This document shows positions 24,131 to 34,320 of a stretch of DNA of 64,000 bases, in pieces. The stretch covers positions 148,264,199-148,328,198 of the forward strand of contig OX235279.1 of NCBI GenBank assembly GCA_944472155.2, written 5' to 3'. The position numbers and the translations under genes are program-made. The stretch's first letter is position 1; the number at the start of each line of letters is the position of its first letter. This DNA comes from Trichobilharzia szidati (lineage: Eukaryota; Platyhelminthes; Trematoda; Strigeidida; Schistosomatidae). The notes under the pieces were generated by a model, which saw only the letters and a program-made list of their open reading frames with translations, was not told where the DNA came from and made no database searches.

Positions 24131-25380
24131 TCATGATTCCCTAGGTGAATACTTATCTGAAGTTGAGTTCAGAAAGTACGTCAGAGGTTTGTGGTCAGTG
24201 AAAATTATGAATTCACGACCTTCTACTGAGTGTCGAAAATGACGTTTAGCACAGTACATAGCCAGAAGTTCTCTTCCGAATGTGCTGTACTTCGTTCCTG
24301 CTAATTGAAGGCGCTTCGAGAAAAAGGCGAGTGGTTGCCACTCTCTGTTGACTAGTTCTTGAGGAACTGTGCCGATTGCAGTGTCTGATGCATCAACCGA
24401 GATACTTAACGGTGCTACTTGATCCTTATACATAAGAAGGTTGGCATCCGCAACAGTTTTCTTTAAACATGCGTGACAGCACTTTGAGCAGACGCATCAA
24501 GTTCGATGGACTTGTTATTTCCTCGAAGAAGGTTTGTTATAGGCTGAATCAGGAGAGCATAGTTCGGAATAATGCGTCGATAATAACTTACCAAGCCGTT
24601 AAAAGTGCACAGACTTCTCACTGTCTGCGGCTGCGAAAGGTTCAGTATCGCCTCAACTTTACTAACCAGTTGTTTTATGCCCTTGCAGTCTATGCTATGG
24701 CCCAGAAAGTCGGGCGAGTCAACGCCTATCTGACACTTTTGAATATTGATGGTTACAACATGTTGGCGTAACCTTTCAAATGCCAAGTCCAAGTGTCCAA
24801 GGTAAGTTCCCTTGTCTGGACTGGCAATCAGGCAGTCATCTAAGTATGTGTATACAAAATCGAGACCACGAAATACTCCATCAATGAAGCGTTGGAATGT
24901 TTGTGCTGCATTCCGGAGACCGAATGGCATACATAGAAATTCAAAAAGCCCGAAAGGCGTAATGACAGCCGTTTTCGGGATATCTTCTGGTGCCAACGGG
25001 ATTTGGTTATACGCTTTAACCAAGTCGATTTTAGAGAATATAGTTGTGCCAGATAATGTTGCCGTCAAGTCGCATATGTGAGACAATGGATAGCAATCAG
25101 GGGTTGTTTTGGCGTTCACTCCTCGGTAATCACCAGTGGGTCACCAATCATTGCTATTCTAATTTGGTGCCACATACAGTGGTGATGCTCATGCGCTATT
25201 CGATTGCTGAATGATGCCAAGGGTGAGTATATGGTCGAACTCATTTCTAGTAAGTCGTAGTTTTTCAGGAGCATGTCGTTGTGCCTTGGATGTCACGGGT
25301 TTCCCAGATGTTGTGATGTGATGCATAACATTGCTGGTTATGCACTGTAGATCGAAAATTAAGTTCCGGGTACTTGTCAA
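24131..25380 (-). pseudogene. Reverse transcriptase and RNase H of gypsy element
   Basis: RT starts in 25380-25189 (LRLTRNEFDHILTLGIIQQS) and continues in 25119-24463. That segment has FSKIDLVKAYNQIPL, TPFGLFEFLCMPFGLRNAAQ and the catalytic YTYLDDCLIAS (YLDD). The connection (FLGHSIDCKGI, VRSLCTFNGLVSYYRR) leads to RNase H at 24433-24131 (SISVDASDTAIG, YSTFGRELLAMYCAKRHFRH, FIIFTDHKPLTYF). Catalytic residues remain, but the frame is broken near 25150 and 24450. Confidence 0.9.
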
Positions 25381-25600
25381 AATCGGCTGGAAACTTGGAT
25401 CAAATGTCGTCTTCTTCTCAGCAAGCCATGGCCTACGTAGGTGATGCCTTTAATAGACAGTTTAGTGGTACCGTCTATCAGTTGTTTTCGGTGGACGTCT
25501 ATGAGTAAATCATGATGATTAAGTATGTCTGTGCCAATGATGTGCATTTTGAATTCAGCGAGAAGGAAAATCCACTGAATAGGTTAGCGTAAACTTACGT

Positions 25601-25879
25601 TCAGATGGACGCATTTCCTACCAAAGGTTTTCCATTCGCAGCCTGTAAGTTGAAGGTGGGTTCCTTCTGTCGATCTGCTGATGTAGCAGGGAGGACACTG
25701 ATTTCGGCACCTGTGTCGACCGAGTACCGGGTCTGGTTAATTACATCGCAAATGTAAAGTAGGCGACTAGTGCCACCGGCGACGGTTGCCGCAAACGGGT
25801 ACCGATAAGATAGTTCCCGCAGTCTTTGAGACGTCGCCAAAATTACAAGGTTTTCGGCAACATTTCGCTTCCTGGCCAT
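25601..25879 (-). pseudogene. Aspartic protease of gypsy element
   Basis: The segment contains the retropepsin active-site motif YSVDTGAEISVLPA, after LYICDVINQTR, and then LQAANGKPL. It is in the same frame as gag but is separated from it by a stop and by the shifted zinc-knuckle stretch. Confidence 0.85.
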
Positions 25880-26671
25880 ACCTGTTGTGGTACCAACACC
25901 AGTAAAGGTTTGTTAGTGAAGTGGCTGGGATTTAGATCGACCATGTGGGATTAGCCGTTGAGGGGAGTTTGGACGACGATAGGAGGAATTACAGGGTATA
26001 TGTGACCTAAGTAGCTTCTGGACGGAGTTGCATAACTCTATCATTGCAGTGTCCCTACTCGTGGTCTGTCCAGCAACTGAGCATATTTCCATGACTGTCC
26101 GTTCTGTTATTTCTAGCATTTTATCGACAGAAACAGCCAAGTCGTCTATCATAACGCCTTGATGTGCCACCAGCACAGCCTGCGCCAACTGTGGCAGCTT
26201 GGATAAGAACTGCTCTCTGAAGAGTCCCTCACAGAACCAACGTTGGCCTATAAATTTCCGCATTCTTGTTAGCTTGCTAATATCCGACTGATCACCTAAC
26301 TCTACGTTGTGAAGTAGTTCATCAAGACGCTGTCGATCCATGAGATTGTTCCTCATTAGGAGGGTTGCTTTAAGCAACTCATACGAGTTACTTACCTCTG
26401 GACTTGAGATATGCAGAGTTGTGCCTTTGCTTAATTCCAGCAGTAGAGCATGGAAAATTGCGAGGAACTGTGAATGTTGTTCAGTTAACTTTTGTTCACT
26501 GAAATCAGACTCGGATATTTGAAACAGTGATTCCATATTATCTGGCAGAAATGGCACGAGGTGACTAGTTTCGCAAGGCGTATGTCCACTCATGGCGAAA
26601 TATATATGATTTAGTACAAGAACAAATACAAAATGGAACGAACTCACCGGATTTGTCTGTGTATTTACCAA
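25837..26671 (-). pseudogene. Gag of gypsy element, with zinc knuckle out of frame
   Basis: 25913-26671 is an open frame for a capsid-like protein, with VPFLPDNMESLFQISESDF near the start and a FREQFLSKLPQLAQAVL helix region, as in flatworm gypsy gag. A Cys/His knuckle (CWYH … KCCRKPCNF) lies at 25837-25904, but in another frame from both gag and protease. The start is uncertain: an internal Met at FAMSGHT is a better start than the first codon of the open frame. Confidence 0.75.
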
Positions 26672-26757
26672 AGATGAAGTTCGCGGTAGGGCTCACCAGT
26701 TTAGAGGTTGATGGTAATGACGTTCACGGAAAGTAAGAAGTATACTAACTCAAGACA

Positions 26758-27085
26758 GGACTTCAAGTAAACACAGAGAAGCTGAAAGTGATGAGGACCT
26801 GCCATGATCAAAAGAGGGAAGTAAAATTAGACTTAGGAACACAAAATGTGCTCTCAAAGTTTGCGGCGGATGATGCTACGAAACCTAAAGATAAGATAGG
26901 AAATGCAAGACAGACCTCCACTGCTTTGAAGTCAACGTGCCATTCTACTGCTTTTACAATAAGAGACGAGATTCGAATTTTCAACCCTAATAATAAGTCA
27001 CTGCTTCTGTATGGTTCAGAGGCTCGGTAGGCTCTCAGCAAAGCCATTTCCAGTAGCCTGCTGCACACTTTTATGAAGAGCTAAC
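26758..27085 (+). mobile_element. RTE-like LINE relic
   Basis: The plus-strand frame holds ADDATKPKDKIGNARQTSTALKS, then DEIRIFNPNNKSLLLYGSEA. This is the segment after the RT palm that is also seen at 30200-30370. It begins exactly where the gypsy 5' LTR remnant ends, so one insertion has cut the other. Confidence 0.75.
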
Positions 27086-27149
27086 TCCACTTGACATTAG
27101 AGATCAGACGGCTGGAGAGGTTCAGCAACAAGGAAGAACATACTAGTCT

Positions 27150-27490
27150 TCAGGTAGGTAGTTACCTGGGGTTCCAGTGGTAGTGGGAAGTCGTGACCAG
27201 TAGGGTGCAGCGGGTCTGGTGTGAGGACAAATACTCGCCGAAGACATTGGCTAGCGGTTGTGCTATATCGCGAATCGGCAGAAGTTAGAATGCATGGGGT
27301 GGGTTGGGTCCCCGTGGCTTAATGGTATGCGAGCTCGCCTTGTTACCAGAAGGTCCTTGTTTTGAACCCTGGTGGTGGGTGCGTACTATGAAGAGTCCCA
27401 AACTAGGACGAAACAGCTGTCCAGTACTCCCAGGTTTTCCAATGGTTCTCTAACCAATGTCAGCTCATGATGAAATCCTGTAACCAATAC
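27150..27490 (+). repeat. tRNA-derived SINE, subfamily A
   Basis: A tRNA-like promoter half (gtggcttaatggtatgcgag as A-box region, a degraded B box near 27355-27372) follows a 5' head of about 150 bases. The 3' half has 'gagtcccaaactaggacgaa' and ends in a tail shared with other copies (gtcagctcatgatgaaatcc). This matches the known schistosome S-alpha type SINE-like repeats. A hammerhead-like fold lies at 27383-27426, with its core changed. Confidence 0.85.
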
Positions 27491-28138
27491 TAGTCTTAGA
27501 CAACTCATTACAATATTAAAGGACTTAAGCTGATCTGTGAATTTTCGGGACTCACTTGATCTCACTTATACTACCAAGTTTGCGTAACTCGATCTCAGAA
27601 TGTGTCTAAATTATCGCCTCTGAAATTTTAATACAGTACCCTACAAGCTTTGACAGCCAAAGTGAAACAGTATTGCCATTATAGTCGGTTTTGTACATGA
27701 TGCTTTTGGTTTTAGCTTTCTGTATACAACAACAAGATTTAGATGAAATCTCAGAGTAACAAAAGCAATGGTAGACTTACTCTAAACCTTTTTTTCATAA
27801 AGCTTCATTGATTATACAAATTATTTTCATGACAGATTTGAATGCTGTATGTATACACTTCTCTTTCATCGATATTTGTTTCATGGTTGATCTGCTTTTC
27901 GCTTTGTCTCTCTCATTCACCTCAGCACATTCGTGTGTGCAATAGCTTATGCCGTTTTCTTACTTCACTTCTTCGAAAGGCAACTTTTTAGTTCAGTGAC
28001 TGTATCATCCTTAAGTTGTTTGACTTTTATTATCATTATTATAAGAGAATTGTTTAACCTCACTATTATTAGTACCTCCTATTGTTTTTCGAAAGTGAAT
28101 ATAGTCGGAAACTGGGTAAATTTCCCTATTTCAGGATT
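27491..28138. other. Intergenic, nothing recognised
   Basis: This is AT-rich DNA between two oppositely oriented SINEs, with T-rich open frames lacking features. Confidence 0.4.
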
Positions 28139-28490
28139 TCATCATGAACTGATATTGGTTAGAGGACCATTGGAAAACCTAGGAGTACTGGACCACTGTT
28201 TCTTCCCAGCTTGGGACTCCTCAGCGGTGCGCAACCACTTAGGTTCGAACCTAGGGCCTTCTGGTTAAAAGGTGAGGAACTCATAGACCATTATACACTC
28301 GGATCCAATCCTAAGACTAACCCATGAATCCCAACTTCTGCCAATTCATGATATGGTGCGACTACTAGCTAATGGCATCATTGGCGAGTATTTGTCCTCA
28401 CACCCGACCTGCTGCACCCCACTGATCACGACTTCCCACTACCACTTGAACCCAGGTAACTACCTACCTGAATAGGGCCAGTCACTGGTA
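28139..28490 (-). repeat. tRNA-derived SINE, subfamily A
   Basis: This is the reverse complement of the subfamily A unit. It runs from the tail (28139) through a hammerhead-like region (28185-28235, decayed) and a tRNA-like part with a damaged A box, to the 5' head ending in 'ggccagtcactgg' at about 28485. Confidence 0.8.
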
Positions 28491-29330
28491 CGCATTAGAT
28501 TGATATTCAAGAGTTGGTTTGCTGGGATTCAATTGGTTTCAGGATTCCATCGTGAACTAACATCCCTATGGTAGTACCAAAACTAAAGACCACTTTTAAA
28601 GGATTATCTGATGTTTAGTAAAAAGTAGTAGAGTCCACAGTGTGTATTTCGTCTCGTTTGGGGCTCGCTAGTTGAATGTATTTTCATCTCAATGAGTAAT
28701 AGTATACCTTATGAAACTTTAATCTAGGACTCTTCCTTTCAAACACCTAAGCATTATCCACTGGGTTACTGTCGCTGAAAAGCCTAATATGCCAAGAGTT
28801 TCACTTGGAAGATCATCATTCATCCTACACATATACACCTGATGAGCTGAGACAGGATGAAACATATTATTAATCAGAACATCTGAAATCATGCTTATCC
28901 GTTTCAGGATACCATGTGTATAGTAAAATAAATTACTGGAGATTATAGAATCCAGTGAATGAATAACTTTCTTATATTAGTCATAGTTTACCTTGAATAC
29001 CACTCGAAAAAAACATTTCCCATTATGTTAGGCTTTAGGCGCCAGAGTGATCCATTGTGTGGAACTTCACTTAGTCTGAAATGAGTTATTCAACATTAAA
29101 GCCTGATACAATTCCTATAAATGACGAATGACTACTTTTCCTTATGATTACTACTTTTAAATGCCTAGTGACTTTGTAGAAAATGTTCTCAATATGAATA
29201 ACTGGAGTTAATGAATAATAATAGTAATAGTGATAATAATCAGTGAATTAAAATAGTGGAAATATATGTGTAAAACTTGGGCACTGTGGTAGTAAGTAAT
29301 TCCATTTTAGTTTGTTTATTAGATATATCA
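28491..29330. other. Intergenic, AT-rich
   Basis: No gene was recognised. A short scrap near 28545-28575 resembles a SINE tail. Confidence 0.4.
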
Positions 29331-29935
29331 CACAGTGAAACAGTATTATTTACTGGATGACGTTTCGAACAAAATTTATTGTTCATAATCATATCAATTG
29401 TGATCACACGACTTTGACACTTGAGTTTTATAGTTTTCTTTGTTTTCTCCTATTTGTTGTAGGGGTAGTAGAATTTTCCAGATATCTGGGACAGGTGATG
29501 ATACATTCCTATTACATGTATTTGTAGTTGATTCGATAAACGAAGCTTCTGTTATCAATCTCTCCCTATACCCTGTGACATTAGATTTTAAAACTGTCAT
29601 CCTATCCCATCCTATTGTATGGTTGTGTGTAACTGCATGTAGTGCTATAGCTGAACTATTCTCTAGATTCCTTATCTTATTCAGGTCAACTAATCTAGAT
29701 TTTGCTAAGTTTTTATGTTCAGCTAGTCTGACTGCCTCTTTTCTACTAGTTTGACCTATGTATTTGACCTGACAATCATTCCAGGGTATCGTAAAATCGT
29801 GGAATTAAATATCATGTAATGAGAGTTAATTTACCGCATCGTATTGTAACTCATTGTAATGAATTCAAAGGCTAGTTTCAAATAACATAACCCTAAACTT
29901 TATTATCACCTGGCGAAACGTCAAAACTATTCACC
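29331..29935 (-). mobile_element. Penelope-like element, GIY-YIG C-terminal fragment (family 2)
   Basis: The minus strand reads CQVKYIGQTSRKEAVRLAEH, which has the YIG half of a GIY-YIG nuclease and its downstream Arg and Glu/His region. It continues as an open frame through HTIGWDRMTVLKSN to VSKSCDHN. Penelope-like elements join an RT to such a nuclease at the C-terminus. Only the nuclease end is present. The wording differs clearly from the other PLE copies in the window (46640-47830, 53479-54669, 58530-59350), so it is a separate family. A related scrap lies at 40195-40560. Confidence 0.7.
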
Positions 29936-29984
29936 CAAGAAAATGTGCATTAAACTTTCTTTCAGATTATGCGATAAGATGGGG

Positions 29985-29985
<1 letters not shown>

Positions 29986-30059
<74 letters not shown>

Positions 30060-30079
30060 GAGACGGAGAGAGAGAGAGA
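29986..30079. repeat. Composite (TA)n(GA)n microsatellite
   Basis: About 17 TA units switch directly to a GA tract with two interruptions. The tract ends where an RTE relic starts. Confidence 0.95.
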
Positions 30080-30084
30080 AAACA

Positions 30085-30815
30085 GAGGTGATGAAGATTC
30101 CTGGGCAACACTACCAACAGCAACAACAACAACAGACAACAATCAGCATGAATAGAAGGAACCTGAAAGAAACAACCTCTTTACCTACCTGGGAAGCATC
30201 GTTTCAACTACAGGGCGACGGAACTGACGAGGATATCAAAGCAAGAATCGGAAAAGCGAGACAAGCTTTCACTACTCTCAAGTCTGTGTGGAGGTCAACA
30301 ACACTCAGCATCAAAAATAAGATCCGGATTTTCAACTCCAATGTGAAGTCAGTGCTACTCACTATACGGATCAGAGACTTGCACTGCGCGTCATAAAGAG
30401 CATCTCAAACAAACTACAGACCTTCATTAACAGTTGTCTTCGCTCAATATTGCTCAAGGTCAGATGGCCGGCCAGAAAAGATCAGCAACAGAGTTGGATC
30501 TGTGGGAGCGAACCAACACAGCAGGAACCGATTGTGAAACAAATAGGCAGGAAGAAATGGAGATGGATTGACCATACTCTTAGGAAACCATCAAGTGACA
30601 TCACTAGACAAGCCCTTGAGTGGAACCCGAAAGGGAAGCGGCGAGTTGGTCGTCAGTGCAAGGGTGACTTGTAGGAAGTCATGTGAAGAGAAGATGAAAG
30701 CATGTGAGCCAGGTGAAGACTCAAGCAGAGAACCGAACGCAATGGAGACGCACGGCTGAAGCCCTATGTTCCTCTAGGAAATAATGGAAACAATAATACA
30801 ATAATAATATATATC
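30085..30815 (+). mobile_element. RTE/SR2-like LINE relic, RT C-terminus and 3' end
   Basis: The plus strand holds EVMKIPG, a CAA-rich stretch, TTISMNRRNLKETTS, ASFQLQGDGTDEDIKARIGK, and SVWRSTTLSIKNKIRIFNSN. In further frames come RKKWRWIDHTLRKPSSDITR and ALEWNPKGKRRVGRQ. The closing part carries CRKSCEEKMKACEPGEDSS and the 'tatgttcctctagg' end with an ATA-rich tail. Few frameshifts separate the parts, so this is the best preserved RTE copy here. It is 5'-truncated at the GA tract. Confidence 0.85.
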
Positions 30816-32040
30816 CCTATTCTATGTTCCTATAGACTTAATTGACTTAGTATATATTACGCATCTATGTGAGTAGTTAGAGACCACTTATATCAATCAC
30901 TGGTGCCATCCATTAACATTGAAATAGTCCAATAGTCCACCAGACAACCATTTCGTCCTTTTCAGGCAGGGCTCTTTAGCTATCTGTCTAGAACGACTCA
31001 CCTCGCCATAAAAGCCACTCGAATTCCAGTAATAATAAATTGAATACATTGATAAGCTATTTGAAAGCTATGTTTTTTACAAATATCTAACTAGACTCAT
31101 CAACTTAAATGCATATAATTCCCAAAAGAAAAATTTAAAGGAAAAATTACAACTAAGAGAAGCTAATTACAGCAAGAGATGCAAAATGATTATCACATTT
31201 TACAGAACTTTATTTAATCAGCAAATGTATTATTATTATAATTGTAAGTAGTAATGAGGTACTTGTACTAGGTAGTTCAATAATTTAACTGAACCAATCG
31301 ATAGTTTCAAATAGGAAAAGTGTTCTGAACAATTGGATGATTACTACTGTAACCTTCGCAGTCTATTTGATAAAGTATTTGCGTTTGAAACAACACATAA
31401 TTCGTCCGAGTCTCACAATTAACAGCACTCACTGCAATACAAATTTAACCAGACAACTAATTTCAATGAGAATGGTGAGTAGATTCAATCTGTTACTGAT
31501 AGACGCAACTGAATATCTATATAATCCAGATGAATTATGTGTACAGAATAACATTAACTGATAAAATACTATGAATTCATGGAGGAAAGAACCAATTTGA
31601 AAGTATTTAGTTTTAATGATTACTACGATTTGCCGAAGCGATCGCAATCAAACGATTTAAACCAGACTTATGCATACAGAAAGAGAGTGTGATTAACCTC
31701 TCACTCCCTTGGAAACTGAATTCTGATTTTGATTACAATAATTAGTCATCTAATTCAGTGATCTCAACTCACTGAACAAATCTTAATCTCATAAACTGTA
31801 ACCGCCTTTGTTTTTGGAGTTGCTATGTGAACCTACAAGCTAACACTGTTTCTGTTAATCAATTTTTCTGTTTTCTGTCTTACCCCTCCCCCCTCTTTTC
31901 AACTTTGAAAGTGTATAAATTGATGATGATAACTTAAACTAAACATTGTAATGCTTTCATTCTTTTTTGGATGCGTCAGTTTTATCTCTTCTCTACTACA
32001 TCTCAAACATTAAAGGACGTTATTATCATTTATATAACCA
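30816..32040. other. Intergenic, AT-rich
   Basis: No gene is supported. Short open frames on both strands at 31337-31647 overlap each other and lack features. Confidence 0.4.
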
Positions 32041-32150
32041 CTGTAATTTCAGGTAGTCTGCAGCGGATGAGAACCTGTGAAATAGAATGATATCATTTTA
32101 CACTGCAAATTTCGTCTTCCTTTCTTTATCGACATTGGAATAGTAATGTG
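32041..32150 (+). repeat. Penelope-like element tail fragment with hammerhead-like core
   Basis: The stretch is similar to the PLE tails at 47730-47830 and 58530-58640. It has TGCAG (32059-32063), CGGATGA, a GAAATA stretch, and CTGCA (32103-32107) able to pair with TGCAG. The core base U4 is replaced by G, so activity is unlikely. Confidence 0.5.
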
Positions 32151-32589
32151 AAATAAGACAAAACTAAAAATGTAGCGAAAGTAAACAAAATAAATAATAT
32201 CAAAGTCATAAACAATTATGATTTATATTTTGTCGGTTACATATGCCAACTGACGACTTGAAGCGTCGTACAGATCTAGTATATATCGCAAGTTAGAGAC
32301 GTTCTATTCGTCAACAATACAGGGCAACCTTCTTTCTACATCAGTCACATCAATCAGGAAATATCTTTTCCTGAGTAATAAAAACACAGTTTCTTTTACA
32401 CAAAGACTGTTTGATAGAAATCACAAAATCTTTACGAAATTAAAAGTTAATATTTATTGAGAAACTTGCATAATTAAACATGCTTTTGTTTCCCGAAACA
32501 AATTTAGTTGCTGGGATTTCACTCAAATTCTTTTTATCCGACGAAGGCTATTAAGCCAGGGCTTCAATCGAAACAATCAATTATATTCT

Positions 32590-32788
32590 TCAGTCAATCT
32601 GTTTGATAATGATCTTAGTAGATTTTGGAGCCATTGGAAAACTCTGCATGATAGGTTTGGTAGTTATTGTACGCAAGGCAGATGATTCTTTTCGTATGCG
32701 TGCTGATTTTTTGACTGCTTCCAGTCGTAAAGGTTCTCCGACACATATACACAACGACCTATATGACAAATCCAGTTGTAACAATTTT
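32590..32788 (-). CDS. Candidate terminal exon, unknown protein
   Basis: This open frame has no ATG at its start but follows an AG acceptor-like site (ttttag at 32789-32794 on the minus strand). It reads to a TGA at 32590-32592, giving a basic end (RLEAVKKSARIRKES … PKSTKIIIKQID). An AATAAA on the minus strand lies about 130 bases downstream, near 32455. No partner exon or family was recognised, and the other strand is also open here, so it may be chance. Confidence 0.18.
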
Positions 32789-32831
32789 CTAAAATTGATC
32801 TTAAATATGTGTGCTTTCAGACAGAAGTAAA

Positions 32832-33925
32832 TTATAGTTCAAAAATCTACTGACAATCACCATATCAAAGCCTCTGCCGACTTCTTCGCTTAGCATTCGT
32901 TGTCAAGATAGCACCTGCTATCTTCTAGTAAATCGTAGATACATCTTGCCAATCAAACTTGGATTTTCAGTTCCCCCAAACTTTGCGGCTATTTTTAATT
33001 GAAGGAGTATCGGTCGACTTTCTATCACTGTGATCAGTACCAACGTTAATTTAGCTTTTGGGGGAAGAAACAAGGTGTACACCTCAAAATCCACAAATTA
33101 TCCTATAAATAGAAACTCCAGAAACCTCATTATCAAATATGCTAAAAAAAATTCACCACACTTGACTAGCATCGTTTCACTTTAACCTGAAGGTAATTAG
33201 TAAAGGTCAGACATACCACCATGATATTATTTTAGTTTAAGTGAGAAACATCTGACATACACATACACACAAAACTTTAAAATCGAAGCAAAGAAAAAAA
33301 ATGAAGAGAACGAGAAGAATTTCACTAGAAGATTATTGATTTGGCCTTCAATGAAGCTTAGAGATTTTAACTCTGATCTGAGATCTTTGTGTTCTGCTTA
33401 TTAAATAGTGTTGGCTATTAATACACATTCATACGCACACACACACACATACTAGTCACACGTGATTTTCATAGTGATATGAATGTGTATATTATTTATT
33501 CCTTTAAAACTAGTTAAAGTGTATTCGTAGTCAGTATTTACCCACTTTATATACAGCTCATAATCTTAAGTACTGTAACTTTGTAAAAAAAGAAAAGATG
33601 AATTAACGATCACAGTACTTATAACATAAATTTTTAACAGTTTAGCATTGATAATAATAATAATAATGTACCTATTTGTGTGCATGTGTATATGCTCACT
33701 TGTATGAGTCTGTTAACATGTAAACATGTTATGAATATTTTGTTTGTCTTCAATAAGTAAAGTTTAAATTAACACTAAAAATGTATTTAACATTTCAATG
33801 AAAACTAGAACAGTTCATGAGAACGAAATAACAATTCATAGTTGTGGAATTTAAGTTATTTGTGAACCATAAAAAGTATTGATTTAATTGTTACATTCTA
33901 AGAGGGTTTTATTATTATATATGCA
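32832..33925. other. Intergenic, AT-rich
   Basis: It holds a short AC repeat near 33436-33450 and ATA repeats near 33648-33665. No gene was recognised. Confidence 0.4.
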
Positions 33926-34320
33926 CACTAGCGACTGGCTCTATTCATGCAGTGACCTGGGATTCTAGCGGGAAGCCGTGACCCATAGGATGCAGCAGGT
34001 TGAAGGTGAAGCAGTAATTCATCGAAGAAGACATTGCGAAATAGTCGCACTATGTGATGAACTGGTTGAAGTTATAATTCATGAACTAGGCATTGGATCG
34101 GGTCCCAGTGGCTTAATGGTCTACGAGCTAGCTCGCCTTGTAACCAGAAGGTCCTGGGTTCGAACCCTGGCGGTGGGTGCGTACTGTGAAGAGTCCCAAA
34201 AGAGGACGGACGAAAGAGCTATCAACTACTCCCAGGTTTTCCAATGGTTCTCTAACTGATGTCAGCTCATGATGAATTCCTCTAACTAACCAAACAAAAT
34301 CCCTACAAAAACCAATACTT
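33926..34320 (+). repeat. tRNA-derived SINE, subfamily A, full length
   Basis: This is the clearest complete unit, at about 395 bases. Its 5' head begins cactagcgactggc. The tRNA-like half has A box region 'gtggcttaatggtctacgag' and B box 'gggttcgaaccc' (34157-34168). The 3' half has the decayed hammerhead-like region, and the tail ends 'aaaatccctacaaaaacc'. B-box quality suggests it was once transcribed by Pol III. Confidence 0.88.

Larger units (their letters stand above)
22007..26760 (-). mobile_element. Ty3/gypsy LTR retrotransposon, decayed
   Basis: The order on the minus strand is LTR remnant, gag, protease, RT, RNase H, integrase, 3' LTR-like region. This is the Ty3/gypsy order. The plus-strand stretch at 22007-22060 (tttagagg … agtaagaagtatact) matches 26704-26757. 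It is read as the inner end of the two LTRs, and next to the 5' one lies 'tggtgagccc', a plausible primer-binding site. The 5' LTR is cut to about 55 bases by the junction with an RTE relic. Frameshifts, a stop and an integrase deletion make it non-autonomous. Confidence 0.88.

Noticed and set aside
24469..25081. Plus-strand ORFs at 24469-24771 and 24812-25081
   Set aside because: They are antisense shadows of the gypsy RT on the minus strand.
29986..30142. SLSLSL/YIYIYI-repeat protein on the minus strand
   Set aside because: It is purely the translation of the TA/GA microsatellite.
34140..34170. Functional tRNA gene
   Set aside because: The B box is good, but the acceptor and anticodon arms do not pair and the unit continues into the SINE body. 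The same holds for 44555, 45505, 56515 and 57755.
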